From Phaeobacter inhibens DSM 16374 (GTDB lineage Bacteria > Pseudomonadota > Alphaproteobacteria > Rhodobacterales > Rhodobacteraceae), in the NCBI RefSeq assembly GCF_000473105.1, contig NZ_KI421498.1, positions 1,860,001-1,924,000 on the forward strand: DNA of 64,000 bases. The letters are read 5' to 3'. The stretch's first letter is position 1. Every line of letters starts with the position of its first letter. The position numbers and the translations under genes are program-made. Positions 31,449 through 42,032 of this stretch are shown here, in pieces. A model generated the notes under the pieces. That model did not search any database and had not been told where the DNA came from. It was given only the letters and a program-made list of their open reading frames with translations.

Positions 31449-32795
31449 TTATTCGGCGACAGCCGCCTCAACCGCAGCGACCACGCTGTCCACCGCTGCC
31501 GTCAGCACCTTGGCGTCTTCACACTCTGCCATGACCCTAACCAGCGGTTCAGTGCCTGATTTGCGAATCAAAAGACGGCCCTGTCCGGCCAGCGTTTCCT
31601 CTGCCACCCTGATCGCCGTCTGAACCTGATCGCTTTCCAGTGGAGTCTGCCCGGCAGCAAAGCGTACGTTTTTCAACAGCTGTGGCACAGGAGCAAATTG
31701 CTGCGCGAGCTGAGAGGCCGGTTTGTCGGCGCGCACCATCTCCGCCAGGAAATGCAGCCCGGCCATCAACCCGTCACCGGTGGTGGCATAATCCGTCATC
31801 ACGATATGGCCGGATTGCTCACCGCCAAGGTTGAACCCGCCCTCACGCATCCGCTCCACCACATAGCGGTCGCCGACAGCCGTGCGTTCAAGGGCAATGC
31901 CGCGCGCCGCAAGATGACGCTCCAACCCAAGGTTCGACATGACGGTTGATACCAGCGCATTCCCCGCCAGTACCCCGTCCTCAGCCCAGCGAGTTGCCAG
32001 CAGTGCCATCAACTGATCGCCGTCGGCCACCTTGCCCGTTTCATCAATAATGATCACCCGGTCCGCATCACCGTCCAGACAGATCCCGACATGGGCGCCA
32101 TGAGCGACAACGGTCTCCGCCGCCGTGCCCGGATGGGTCGATCCGCAATCGCGGTTGATATTGGTGCCATCCGGCGAAACCCCCACCGGGATCACCTCCG
32201 CCCCCAGCTCCCACAGGATCTCCGGTGCGGCCCTGTGCGCGGCACCATTGGCGCAATCGATCACAACTTTCAGCCCATCCAGACGGATATCGCGGGGCAA
32301 CGAGCTTTTGACACGCTCGCCATAACGGAACCGGGCATCGTCGATCCGTTTGGCGCGGCCAATATTCTGCGCTTGCGCAGGCTCAACACCCGCTTCGATC
32401 AGCGCTTCCAACTCCATCTCGACTGTGTCGGACAGTTTGAACCCGTCGGGGCCAAAAAATTTGATCCCATTATCCGCCGCCGGATTGTGGCTGGCAGAGA
32501 TCATCACGCCCAGATCAGCCCGCATCGACCGTGTCATCAGGCCGACAGCCGGCGTCGGCACCGGGCCAAGCAACAGCACATTCATACCGGTAGAAGCCAA
32601 ACCCGCCGTCAGCGCGCTTTCGAACATGTAGCCCGACAGGCGCGTATCCTTGCCAATCACAACACGATGCACACCAGAGGCATCACGACGAAAATACCGC
32701 CCCACGGCGGCGCCGATGCGCAGCGCCATGTCCGCAGTCATAGGGTGAATATTGGCGGTGCCGCGCACGCCATCAGTGCCAAAGAATTTGCGCAT
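31449..32795 (-). CDS. glmM: Phosphoglucosamine mutase
   Basis: This 448-residue enzyme starts at 32795 ([20 protein letters not shown]), the universal GlmM start. The phosphoserine loop is [20 protein letters not shown] (about residue 100), the metal loop DGDADR (about residue 240) and the sugar loop GGEQSGHI (about residue 325). [12 protein letters not shown] near the end binds phosphate. It makes glucosamine-1-phosphate for peptidoglycan and lipopolysaccharide. It follows folP by 22 bases in an operon, a common alphaproteobacterial order. Confidence 0.97.
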   Translation of the reverse strand: MRKFFGTDGVRGTANIHPMTADMALRIGAAVGRYFRRDASGVHRVVIGKDTRLSGYMFESALTAGLASTGMNVLLLGPVPTPAVGLMTRSMRADLGVMISASHNPAADNGIKFFGPDGFKLSDTVEMELEALIEAGVEPAQAQNIGRAKRIDDARFRYGERVKSSLPRDIRLDGLKVVIDCANGAAHRAAPEILWELGAEVIPVGVSPDGTNINRDCGSTHPGTAAETVVAHGAHVGICLDGDADRVIIIDETGKVADGDQLMALLATRWAEDGVLAGNALVSTVMSNLGLERHLAARGIALERTAVGDRYVVERMREGGFNLGGEQSGHIVMTDYATTGDGLMAGLHFLAEMVRADKPASQLAQQFAPVPQLLKNVRFAAGQTPLESDQVQTAIRVAEETLAGQGRLLIRKSGTEPLVRVMAECEDAKVLTAAVDSVVAAVEAAVAE

Positions 32796-32817
32796 ATCAG
32801 CCCTTTCGGTCGGGGTC

Positions 32818-33813
32818 TTATCGGACGGCCTGCCACAGGCGAACCGCCTGCACCGTCTCAGCAACATCATGCACCCGCAGGAATTGCACGCCTTGGGCCA
32901 GGGCTGCAAGCCCTACCGCAATAGAGCCCGGCGCGCGGGCGGCGGCATCCGGCTCATGCCCCAGCTTGCCAATGAACCCCTTGCGGGACACGCCCAGCAG
33001 GATCGGACAGCCAAGGCCGTGAAACAGGCTGAGACTACGCAACAGGATCAGATTGTGCTCCAGCGTCTTGCCGAAGCCGATACCGGGATCAATCACGATC
33101 TGTTCGCGCACGACACCGATATCCTCCAGCCGGTCAATCTGCGCTTTGAGAAAGTCATAGACGTCGAGCAACACATTGTCATAGGTCGGACTGTCCTGCA
33201 TCGTCGCGGGATCGCCCTGCGCATGCATGATACAGGCAGGTACCCCGGCCTGGGCCGTCAACGGGGCCAGCGCCGGGTCAAAGGTAAAGCCGGACACATC
33301 ATTGGTGAGGCTTGCACCAGCTTCCAGCGCCTCTGCCAGCACCACGGCCTTGCGGGTGTCGATGGAAATCGGAACCTGCGACTTGGCTCGGATCGCGGCG
33401 ATCACCGGCGCGGTGCGACGAATCTCCTCCTCCTCAGGGACCAGAACAGCACCGGGGCGGGTGGATTCGCCGCCAACATCGATAATACTGGCACCATCAG
33501 CCACCATCTGCAGCGCAATCGCGCAGGCCGTGCCAACCTCATCGTGCTGACCACCATCGGAAAAACTGTCAGGCGTCACATTCAGAATGCCCATGATCTG
33601 CGGCTGGGTCATATCCAGCCCAGCGATCGTCGCGCGGCGCGCGGTCAGCCGGTGCCGGACATCTTCGGGCAGCAGCCCTGCAGGCATCAGCCGTGGCGGC
33701 GCACCGCGGTCCAGAACTTCGACTTGAGTAAACCAAAGAGCGCCACTGATCAGCGACAACGCTCCCTCGGGGCGGTTTTCCCCGTGCTGAACCAGCGGCC
33801 GGTAATAACTCAC
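32818..33813 (-). CDS. folP: Dihydropteroate synthase
   Basis: This 331-residue protein carries the DHPS signatures [16 protein letters not shown] (about residue 75), [12 protein letters not shown] (about residue 110), [16 protein letters not shown] (about residue 150) and [12 protein letters not shown] (about residue 280). It condenses p-aminobenzoate with hydroxymethyl-dihydropterin pyrophosphate and is the sulfonamide target. An N-terminal extension of about 65 residues precedes the barrel, more than in E. coli. It overlaps folB by four bases and is followed by glmM. Confidence 0.96.
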   Translation of the reverse strand: MSYYRPLVQHGENRPEGALSLISGALWFTQVEVLDRGAPPRLMPAGLLPEDVRHRLTARRATIAGLDMTQPQIMGILNVTPDSFSDGGQHDEVGTACAIALQMVADGASIIDVGGESTRPGAVLVPEEEEIRRTAPVIAAIRAKSQVPISIDTRKAVVLAEALEAGASLTNDVSGFTFDPALAPLTAQAGVPACIMHAQGDPATMQDSPTYDNVLLDVYDFLKAQIDRLEDIGVVREQIVIDPGIGFGKTLEHNLILLRSLSLFHGLGCPILLGVSRKGFIGKLGHEPDAAARAPGSIAVGLAALAQGVQFLRVHDVAETVQAVRLWQAVR

Positions 33814-34730
33814 AGTTGGGTCTGCTCCACATCCACAGCGCGCAGTGGCACCCCTGGATTATCAGGCAGTGCAGCGCCAATCACGATCATTTCGCCAGCC
33901 TCAAATGTGGCAGCGAACCACGCAGCCAGCGCCACCGCATCGGAGGGCGCCGCTGAGGGGCCATCTACGGCATCCAAAACGATTTTTGACGGCGCCCAGA
34001 CGCAAATCTGCCCGTTTTTCATGCCCCAGTCCAGCTCCGTCCGCGTGGAAACAACAACGCAGCGGTCATCCTTTGCGGCCAGCCGCCAGGCGTTCTGTTC
34101 AATGGCCAACAGATCAATCCGCCGCTGGGTCCATTTATGACCCGTTTGCGGTGTTGCCAGCTCATGCGCGCCTACACAGAGGATCAGCGGACGCTGGCGG
34201 CATTCCATCTGGTCAATCCAGCCGGTCAGACCGTCGCTGTCGATGGCGCTATTGGACAGATACATCAGCCGTGGGTGCGGGCGTTCTTCGCTGTCCACCT
34301 CGCTGGCAACCTGATCGCGCGCGCGCACAATCTCGACGCCGAGCGCACCGGGGCCGCGGTCCAGCTTTTCGATCCGCACAAAGGCGCGCACCGCCTGCGG
34401 TTCCAGAAGGATCCGCTCCGCGACCCGCTCCGCCAGGGTTTCCAGCAGGTTCAGCCGCTCCTCCGACAACTCATGCGCAATCGCCTCAGTCACACGGTCA
34501 TAAGACAGAATGCGGTCAACATCGTCGTCCAGATCCGCAGGCAGCGGTGCAATTTCCACAACCACGTTAAAGCAGATCCGCTGGGTCGTGCCGCGCTCCG
34601 CCTGAAACGCACCGATCTCGACTTCTACGGTATGATCACGCAGGGAAATCCGGTCCAGTGGCCCACGAGACGCAGTGGCCTCAGACCGTTCCGAGGGGTG
34701 CGCAAATGCGAGACGAATTTCTGACGACAT
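33810..34730 (-). CDS. folB: Dihydroneopterin aldolase with extra C-terminal domain
   Basis: This protein has 306 residues against about 120 for a typical FolB. The N-terminal part has the family pattern DRISLRDHTVEVEIGAFQAE (about residues 25-45), LSYDRVTEAI, LLETLAERVAERIL and VRIEKLDRGPGA. The remaining about 160 residues (LMYLSNSAIDSDGL, ILCVGAHELATPQTGHKWTQ, WAPSKIVLDAVDG) are an unassigned domain that recurs, as far as I know, in roseobacter folate operons. The enzyme makes 6-hydroxymethyl-dihydropterin, feeding FolP downstream. Confidence 0.85.
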   Translation of the reverse strand: MSSEIRLAFAHPSERSEATASRGPLDRISLRDHTVEVEIGAFQAERGTTQRICFNVVVEIAPLPADLDDDVDRILSYDRVTEAIAHELSEERLNLLETLAERVAERILLEPQAVRAFVRIEKLDRGPGALGVEIVRARDQVASEVDSEERPHPRLMYLSNSAIDSDGLTGWIDQMECRQRPLILCVGAHELATPQTGHKWTQRRIDLLAIEQNAWRLAAKDDRCVVVSTRTELDWGMKNGQICVWAPSKIVLDAVDGPSAAPSDAVALAAWFAATFEAGEMIVIGAALPDNPGVPLRAVDVEQTQL

Positions 34731-34878
34731 AACGATCGGGCCCCTGACTGGCTATCTGGCGGTGAGGTTCCAGCATAAACATGCGGCGCCCGCATAACAG
34801 GCCTTCATGCGCCATACCAGTGGCCGAAAGCGGCGCCGCCGAGGATTCCACCCCGGCAGCTCTACAGTGAAACACGTC

Positions 34879-35526
34879 TTAGTTGTTGAGGGCAGTCCGG
34901 AACCGATCATCACGGTAGAACAGATGCACGCCGATCCGAGCGGTCTTGGTGAAGCTTTTGCTCCAGCGCGGGCGTACCGCCGTGGTGTGATAGTAGGTGG
35001 CGCCATCCGTAATCCCGGTGGTTGCCCCGTCCATCACCAGACGCGCCACTTTTGAGACCCGCTCAAAGGCGGTTTTTTCGCGGATCACTTCCTTGTGGCC
35101 ATCGCAGGTGTAGGTGAACTGGCACTGATACTTGCGCCCGGTCCCCTGGTTGATCACGCCGCAAAGGCTATCGGGGAACTGCGAGGATTTCACGCGGTTC
35201 ATGATCACCTCGGCAACGGCGAACTGGCCCTTCACGGTCTCACCGCGCGCCTCGAAATACAGCGCCTCGGCAAGACAGGCGAAATTGTCGCCACCTTTGG
35301 CGACGGGAACAGTGTCCAGCCAGGCCTTGGTAAATTTAACTTCGGTCGGCTTGGCCTTCTTGCCAGAGCGGTTGAAGTTGAAAAAATTGTTCAAACGCCC
35401 GGTCGGTACGGCGTTCAGGGTGGATTGCTCACGCTTGAACAACGCGTCCAAACCGGAATCCGCATATACATCTTTGGCCGCTGCCAAGGCGGCAGCAAAC
35501 ACGGCAGCTACTGTCAGAATCTTCAT
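34879..35526 (-). CDS. SleB-like cell wall hydrolase, secreted
   Basis: This 215-residue protein starts at 35526 (MKILTVAAVFAAALAAAKDV, a signal peptide). The C-terminal hydrolase domain of the SleB/CwlJ type shows LAEALYFEARGETVKGQFAV (about residue 85), EVIMNRVKSSQFPDSLCGVI, QFTYTCDGH and ATYYHTTAVRPRWSKSF. It contains the conserved Glu of the EARGE motif used as catalytic acid. Probably a periplasmic peptidoglycan lytic enzyme for growth or division. It lies alone, divergent from nothing obvious and downstream of the broken ppdK. Confidence 0.88.
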   Translation of the reverse strand: MKILTVAAVFAAALAAAKDVYADSGLDALFKREQSTLNAVPTGRLNNFFNFNRSGKKAKPTEVKFTKAWLDTVPVAKGGDNFACLAEALYFEARGETVKGQFAVAEVIMNRVKSSQFPDSLCGVINQGTGRKYQCQFTYTCDGHKEVIREKTAFERVSKVARLVMDGATTGITDGATYYHTTAVRPRWSKSFTKTARIGVHLFYRDDRFRTALNN

Positions 35527-35697
35527 CAGGGTATCCCCACTAGAAAGGTCGCGCACGGCCATCCCAACGTCACGCGATCGCACCTCCTAGTGGAAATCCC
35601 TCCAAACGTCCAGCGACGGGACAGCGCACCCCTCAGCCCGCTGGGTCGGCGTCAATCCGCCCGCATATCTCCCCCTTGGGAAAGTCCCTTGTTTTTC

Positions 35698-38300
35698 TTA
35701 GGATTTTAAGGATTCGGGTGGAGATTTTCCGGTTTGGCTGGAAATCGCCAACTGCGCCGCAGCAAGCCGAGCGACAGGCACCCGGAACGGGGAACAGGAG
35801 ACGTAATCGAACCCTGCTTCGCGACAAAACGCAATCGATTCGGGGTTGCCGCCGTGCTCGCCACAGATCGACAGGGTGATATCCGGGTTTTCCGCCCGTC
35901 CCCGTTGCACCCCCAGTTTCAACAGCTCGCCCACACCATCGGTGTCCAACACGTGGAACGGATCCTCGGGAAAGACCCCCTGATTGACATAGGCTGACAT
36001 GAACCGCCCGGCGTCGTCGCGCGACAGGCCATAGGTCATCTGTGTCAGATCATTGGTTCCAAAGCTCAAAAACGCCGTATGCGGTGATATCTCACCGGCC
36101 CGCAGCGCCGCCCGTGGCGTCTCCACCATAACGCCCAGACGATAGGTGAAATCCTCACCGCGTTCGGCCTTCACCGCCAGAGCGACGGCATCAATGCGCG
36201 CCTTGACCAGCTCCACCTCACGCTTGGCAGACACCAGCGGGATCATGATCTCCGGCACCACCGGATCGCCCTCCTTGGAGGCATCCAGAGTGGCCTCAAA
36301 AATCGCGCGCGCCTGCATGTCGTAGATTTCCGGCACCGTGACCCCCAGCCGTACGCCGCGCAGGCCGAGCATGGGGTTGTATTCCTCCATCTCTTCAACC
36401 CGCCGGGTCACATCACTCACCGGGATACCCAGCGCCTCAGACAACTCACGCTGCCCCGATTTGGAGGTCGGCAGGAATTCATGCAGCGGCGGGTCAAACA
36501 ACCGGATACAGACCGGCAACCCTTCCATGATGCGAAACAGCGCAAAGAAATCCTCCCGCTGCATCGGCAACAACCGCGCCAGTACCGCCGCACGACCCTC
36601 CGAGGTCTCGGCAAAGATCATCTCCCGCATCACCGTCAACCGGCCGGGATCAAAGAACATATGCTCGGTGCGGCAAAGGCCGATCCCTTGCGCATTGAAC
36701 TTGCGCGCGGTTTCGGCATCTTCCGGCGTATCCGCATTGGCGCGGATGCCGATGTCACGCACCTCATCGGCCCAGGTCAACAATGTCTGGAAGGCGCCGT
36801 CTTCAGCCGCCTCCAGCATCTCCGGCTGTCCGGCCAGAACTTCGCCGCTGCTGCCATCAATCGTAATTGTGTCGCCACGCGTGAACACACGCCCATCCGT
36901 CGCAATCAACTGCTTGCGTTTGCTGTGAAATTTCAGATTGGACGCCCCGACGATACAGGGCAGGCCCAGCCCACGACCGATCACCGCCGCATGGCTCGTG
37001 ATGCCACCCCGTTCTGTCAGCACCCCAACCGCAGCATGCATGCCACGCACATCCTCGGGCGAAGTTTCACGCCGCACCAGAATACACGGCTCACCCCGCG
37101 CCGCACTGGCCTGCGCCTCCGCCGCCGTAAACACCAATCGCCCGGTGGCCGCACCGGGACTGGCCGCAATGCCCCGCCCAATCACATCGCGGGTCGCATC
37201 CGGGGCCACCTGCCGATGCAGCAGCTCGGTCAGGATATGGGCATCCACCCGCATGATCGCTTCCTCACGCGGGATGATACCATCCTCGGCCAGAGCCACC
37301 GCAATCCGCACGGCAGCCTGCGCCGATCGGGTGACGCGCACCCCGTCAAGGATATGCACCGCCCCGCTGACGATTACAAATTCCACCTGCATCTCTTCGC
37401 GCAGACGTTGGCGCATCAGCCGGGCATGGGATTTCAGATCGGCAAAGGCTTCCGGCGCGGAGTCTTCCAGCGACGGCCCCGCGTGGATCCCGCTCCAGAT
37501 ACAGCGCCTCTGCCCCCGCACCCAGCGCATCGCGTCCTTGACTCTGGCTCAGGTACCGTCCGGTGATCTGCGGTTGCCCGGTCTTGGTATTGACCAGCTG
37601 CAACACGCCCGAACCGCATTCGCCCTGACCAAAACCGGGCACCATTTCCTGTACCACCAGTCCCAGCCCCGCATCCGCAGGCGCGCCCTTGGCCCTGCCG
37701 CAACAGCCGGGCCGAGGTGCCTTCCCAAGCCCGCGCCATCGAACGCAGAACCGCCGCCAACTGTTCCGCCGGGTCCTGCGGAAACGGCTCGTCGGTCTCG
37801 GCTTCATAGGCGTGCAGAACCTCGCTCAGCGCATCCGGGCCACCGTCTTCGACATCGTCAAACACATCCGGATCCAGCCGCGCCACATGCACCGCATAAG
37901 ACTGCACAAACCGCAGATAGAGCGCCGCTGCCCCATCTCGCCCCAGACTGTCGCACAGGTCAACGTAGCGCGCGTCATTCATGCCGATGTTCAGGATCGC
38001 ACCAGGACCGCCCCAATCCGGGTCCTGTGACGAAGGCCGCACACAGAGCAGCGCATCAGCCGGAAACGCCTCAACAATAGAAGCCATATCGGGCATCTCG
38101 CCCTGCGCGATCCCATGCACCGCCCGAAACGACAACGCCACGGTGCGCGGCACCGGCAGATCCAGTCGCACCAAACGCTGCAGACATTTCGCCCGTCCAC
38201 CATGGGTGTGGTTGGCAATCGGCGCCACCGGCGTGATCAGCACGGAATCCGGCGTCTCATCGTGGGTGGGGCCTCCCATGTCTTGATCATATTTCTGCAC
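35698..38300 (-). pseudogene. ppdK: Pyruvate, phosphate dikinase with two frameshifts
   Basis: Three adjoining minus-strand frames together encode a normal PPDK of about 866 residues. The N-terminal ATP-grasp part runs to AWEGTSARLLRQ (38300 to about 37695). A middle piece has KGAPADAGLGLVVQEMVPGF and GRYLSQSQGRDALG. The C-terminal part, from PSLEDSAPEAF on, includes the phosphohistidine loop GVLTERGGITSHAAVIGRGL and the PEP-site GLCRTEHMFF. The shifts lie in G runs (minus strand) at 37693-37695 and 37477-37480. In both cases removing one G restores the frame, so these look like single-base insertions. Either the gene is recently inactivated or these are assembly homopolymer errors. The intact remainder and kept catalytic motifs favour recent or artefactual damage. 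Confidence 0.85.
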
Positions 38301-38378
38301 TGCGGCACCTTTCCTTTGCTATGCAGCATAGCCCTGTCGCCCATTCCCGCAAGGAAAAGCACGTGGCCCAAAAGGAGA

Positions 38379-38410
38379 AAACCGGGACGACCCTGAGATC
38401 GCCCCGGTTT
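38379..38410 (-). terminator. Terminator between glyS and ppdK
   Basis: AAACCGGG (38379-38386) pairs with CCCGGTTT (38403-38410). On the minus strand the hairpin is followed by TCTCCTTTT. It lies 55 bases after the glyS stop. Confidence 0.75.
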
Positions 38411-38464
38411 CCAGATGTCTTGCTGTCACGGACCGCGCGGCTAAGTCGCGCCCCATGGGGGAGA

Positions 38465-40693
38465 TCAGCCCTCGATCCGGGTCAGATCGGCGACCTGACC
38501 GCAGACTTTGCGGATCTGGCTCAGCAGGTTCAGACGGTTGCGGCGCACCACTTCATTGTCGGAATTGACCTGAACCGCCTCGAAAAACGCATCCACGGGG
38601 GCGCGCAATGCAGCCATGCTGCCCATGGCAGCCGCGAAATCTTCGGCCTCGATGGCCGAAGAAATCGCCCCCTCGCTCTGCGCCAGCGCGTCGAACAGGG
38701 CAATCTCGCTGTCATCCTCGGCGAATTTCTTGTCCGCCCCATAGGAATACTCGACGCCATCCTTCTCCTCGGCCTGCGCCAGAATGTTGTTGGCGCGTTT
38801 GAAGCCCTGCAACAGGTTGGGGCCGTCGTCAGACGCCATAAAGTCCTCCAGCGCACGGGCGCGTTTGACCAGCAGCGTGAGGTCATCGTTGCCCTCCATC
38901 GCGATGCAGGCGTCGATCACGTCATGACGGATGCCCTGATCACGCAGGAAGACCTTGAGGCGGTCGTGGAAGAAGGACAGAAGATCAGACGACACATCCG
39001 GCAGCTGCTTCTTCAGCCGCTCGATATGTTTGGGCAGATCCCCGTCGAAGGCATCCAGCACCGTTCGCACAGCAGAACCAAAGACACCGTGATCGGCGAT
39101 CTCGTTTAGCATGTCCTGCATCAACCCGGTGGCAACCGGGTCACCACCGTTCTGGGCCATTTCATGGCGCAGCAAATGGGCATCAATTGCCCCGTCCAGC
39201 CGCATCCGCACATCATTCTCCAGCACCAGGCGGATCACCCCCAGCGCAGCGCGGCGCAGGGCGAAGGGATCTTTGGAACCGGTGGGTTTTTCATCAATCG
39301 CCCAGAACCCAGTCAGCGTGTCCAGCTTGTCCGCCAGCGCCACGGCAACTGACACCGGCTCTGTCGGCACGTCATCCGACGGGCCAAGCGGCGAATAATG
39401 CGCTTCGCAGGCATTGGCAACGTCCTGCGGCAGGCCAGCCGCCTCCGCGTAGTAGCGCCCCATAAGGCCCTGCAACTCGGGGAATTCATAGACCATTTCA
39501 GAACTGAGGTCGGCCTTGGCAACCCGTGCGGCCTGCTCTGCCAGATCGGCATCGGCGCCGACAACCGGCGCAATCTCGCGGGCCAGCGCGGCAATGCGGT
39601 CAATCCGCGCCGCCTGCGTGCCCAGCTTGTTGTGGAAGGTCACATTGCCTAGCTTCGCCACCCAGGGCTCAAACCCCTGCTCGGTCACCGTGCGCAGATC
39701 ATTCTCCCAGAAGAACTTCGCGTCCGCCAGCCGTGCCGACAGAACTTTTTGGTTGCCCGCCAGAATGGTCGCACCATTGTCGGCGGTCTCGCGGTTGGCG
39801 ACGGTGATGAATTTCTCAATCCGCCCGGTCTTGGGATTGCGCACCGAGAAGAACTTCTGATGTTCCTTCATCGAGGTCTGCAAAACCTCCGGTGGCAGCG
39901 CCAGGAATTCATCGTCAATGGCGCCCATCAGCACCACCGGCCATTCCACCAGTCCAGCGACCTCGGCCAGAAGACCCTTGTCCTCAACCACCTCCAGCCC
40001 GCTGGCAAAGGCCTGATTGGTGGCCTCCTGCCGGATTGCCGCTTCCCGCTCGGCCGGGTCCAGCACCACATGGGCGCGCTTCAGCTTGGCGGCATAATCG
40101 TCGAACCCAGTGACGGTGATCTGATCCGGCGCCATGAAACGATGGCCGTACGTGGTGTTGCCCGAGGCAATGCCGTCGATATTCAGCGGCACAACCTCAG
40201 CACCGTCTTCCTTTGACAGGAGACAGACGATTGACTGCAAAGGACGCACCCAGCGCAAACTGCCGGTGCCCCAGCGCATGGACTTTGACCAGGGGAAGTT
40301 CCGGATGGTGTCTTCCAGCACCTCGGCAATGATCTCTGCCGCTGGGCGGCCCGGCTTTTCGATCAGTGCGAAATAGACCGCGCCCTTAGGTGTTTCGCGC
40401 TCTTCCAGCTGGTCACGGGTCAGGCCCGCCCCGCGCAGGAAGCCTTCGATCGCCTTGTCCGGCGCCCCCACTTTCGGCCCCTTGCGTTCTTCGCGCACGG
40501 TTGGGGAATGCTCCAGCAGCCCTTCCATGGCCAGCGTCAGACGACGCGGCGTCGACAGCGCATGCGCGCCCGCATAGGTCAGACCTGCCTCAACCAGACC
40601 ATCGGTAATACGCTTTTTCAGATCCTCAGCCGCACGCGCTTGCATACGGGCCGGGATTTCTTCGGAAAAGAGTTCAATCAGCAGATCGGGCAT
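38465..40693 (-). CDS. glyS: Glycyl-tRNA synthetase beta subunit
   Basis: This 742-residue protein with the family start MPDLLIELFSEEIPARMQAR is followed by STPRRLTLAMEGL and KGPKVGAPDKAIEGFLRGAG. Further on are VEWPVVLMGAIDDEFLALPP, MKEHQKFFSVRNPKTGRIEK, and the HD-like ADKLDTLTGFWAIDEKPTGS. The C-terminal anticodon-binding part has LVKRARALEDFM and RLNLLSQIRKVCGQVADLT. It forms the alpha2-beta2 enzyme with GlyQ (42600-43529). gltS and a DUF6446 gene sit between the two subunits. Confidence 0.97.
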   Translation of the reverse strand: MPDLLIELFSEEIPARMQARAAEDLKKRITDGLVEAGLTYAGAHALSTPRRLTLAMEGLLEHSPTVREERKGPKVGAPDKAIEGFLRGAGLTRDQLEERETPKGAVYFALIEKPGRPAAEIIAEVLEDTIRNFPWSKSMRWGTGSLRWVRPLQSIVCLLSKEDGAEVVPLNIDGIASGNTTYGHRFMAPDQITVTGFDDYAAKLKRAHVVLDPAEREAAIRQEATNQAFASGLEVVEDKGLLAEVAGLVEWPVVLMGAIDDEFLALPPEVLQTSMKEHQKFFSVRNPKTGRIEKFITVANRETADNGATILAGNQKVLSARLADAKFFWENDLRTVTEQGFEPWVAKLGNVTFHNKLGTQAARIDRIAALAREIAPVVGADADLAEQAARVAKADLSSEMVYEFPELQGLMGRYYAEAAGLPQDVANACEAHYSPLGPSDDVPTEPVSVAVALADKLDTLTGFWAIDEKPTGSKDPFALRRAALGVIRLVLENDVRMRLDGAIDAHLLRHEMAQNGGDPVATGLMQDMLNEIADHGVFGSAVRTVLDAFDGDLPKHIERLKKQLPDVSSDLLSFFHDRLKVFLRDQGIRHDVIDACIAMEGNDDLTLLVKRARALEDFMASDDGPNLLQGFKRANNILAQAEEKDGVEYSYGADKKFAEDDSEIALFDALAQSEGAISSAIEAEDFAAAMGSMAALRAPVDAFFEAVQVNSDNEVVRRNRLNLLSQIRKVCGQVADLTRIEG

Positions 40694-40702
40694 CGGGTGT
40701 CC

Positions 40703-41911
40703 TCAGAAATTCACAATCGCCTGGATGACGATGGCATTGGCGATATCAACAAAGAAGGCGGATACAAGGGGGAGCACAACAAAAGCAATAGGCGACGGGC
40801 CATAGCGTTTGGTCACAGCCGTCATATTGGCAATGGCCGTTGGGGTAGCGCCCAGCGCAAAGCCGCCAAAACCGGCGGCCAGCACAGCGGCGCGATAGCC
40901 CCGCCCCAAGAGCGGAAACAGCACAAACAGGACGAAGGCGACAGTGAACACGGTCTGAGCCAGCATAATGACGGCAATGGCCAGGCCCAGGCTGGAGAGT
41001 GTCCACAACTGCAGGCTCATCAGCGACATGGCAAGGAAGGCACCGAGTGAGAACTCGGATATCAGCGCCAGCGCAGGCGCGCGCGCCACCGGGGCGGCAT
41101 TCGGCATCAGAACCGTGCGCAGATTGGCCAGCACGATGCCCGCGATCAGGCAGGGCACAAACAGCGGCAGCTTCAGCCCGGCGGCGTCCAGCGCAAAGGA
41201 GGAGAAGTAGCCGATGATAATGGCAATGTTCAGATGCAGCATCACCCGCATCAGGGACAGATGATCAATCGTAGGAACATCTTCGGAATCATGGGCCAGA
41301 CCTACGGTCGGCTCCTCATCCGGGCGCGCCGGGGTCAGCCCGTGACGGTTGATCAGGAACCGCGCAACCGGCCCGCCAACCAAGGCCGCCAGCACCAGCC
41401 CCAGCGTGGCCACCGCTACGCCCAGTTCTGCTGCGCCAGTCAAACCGGTTTGCGCCGCCACATCCGGTGCCCAGGCAATCGCAGTACCATGGCCGCCAAT
41501 CAGCGCGGCGGACCCGAACAGCACCGAGACCTGTAGCGGGTAGCCAAACAACAACGCTCCAGCTGCGCCAATCACATTCTGCGCCAGGATCGCAAGAAAG
41601 GTCAGGATCAACAGCAGCACCAGCGGGCGACCACCGGCCACCAGATCCGCCAATCGGGCATTCAAACCAATGCCCGCAAAGAACAGCACCAACAGATAGT
41701 CACGCGTCGCCATTTCAAACGTAATAGCCCAACCACCGACACTATAGATGATCATCACGACCACAGCCGCCAATAGCCCGCCGCTGACGGGTTCGGGAAT
41801 ATTGAACCGGCGCAAGACAGGGACACGTTCATTAAGCCGCGCCCCAAGCAGGTAAACAGCAAATCCCAACGTCAGCGAGATAAAGTCCGGTATGTTGATC
41901 TGCGCATCCAT
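40703..41911 (-). CDS. gltS: Sodium/glutamate symporter GltS
   Basis: This 402-residue polytopic membrane protein opens with SLTLGFAVYLLGARLNERVP and continues with NIPEPVSGGLLAAVVVMIIY, GGHGTAIAWAP (about residue 140) and GFGGFALGATPTAIANMTAV (about residue 345), the two glycine-rich re-entrant loops of the ESS/GltS family. It takes up glutamate with sodium. It sits 10 bases upstream of glyS and downstream of the DUF6446 gene, so is probably co-transcribed with the glycyl-tRNA synthetase genes. Confidence 0.92.
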   Translation of the reverse strand: MDAQINIPDFISLTLGFAVYLLGARLNERVPVLRRFNIPEPVSGGLLAAVVVMIIYSVGGWAITFEMATRDYLLVLFFAGIGLNARLADLVAGGRPLVLLLILTFLAILAQNVIGAAGALLFGYPLQVSVLFGSAALIGGHGTAIAWAPDVAAQTGLTGAAELGVAVATLGLVLAALVGGPVARFLINRHGLTPARPDEEPTVGLAHDSEDVPTIDHLSLMRVMLHLNIAIIIGYFSSFALDAAGLKLPLFVPCLIAGIVLANLRTVLMPNAAPVARAPALALISEFSLGAFLAMSLMSLQLWTLSSLGLAIAVIMLAQTVFTVAFVLFVLFPLLGRGYRAAVLAAGFGGFALGATPTAIANMTAVTKRYGPSPIAFVVLPLVSAFFVDIANAIVIQAIVNF

Positions 41912-42032
41912 ATCGGGTGAGGATCAGCCTTTCACAGCGGGTCGTCTGGTGGGCATCAGCATATGCGGGCTGACAGAACCGTCGTGTCAGAAAAGACCGC
42001 ACACGTCCGCCACGCAGTCTTTCCTATTTATC

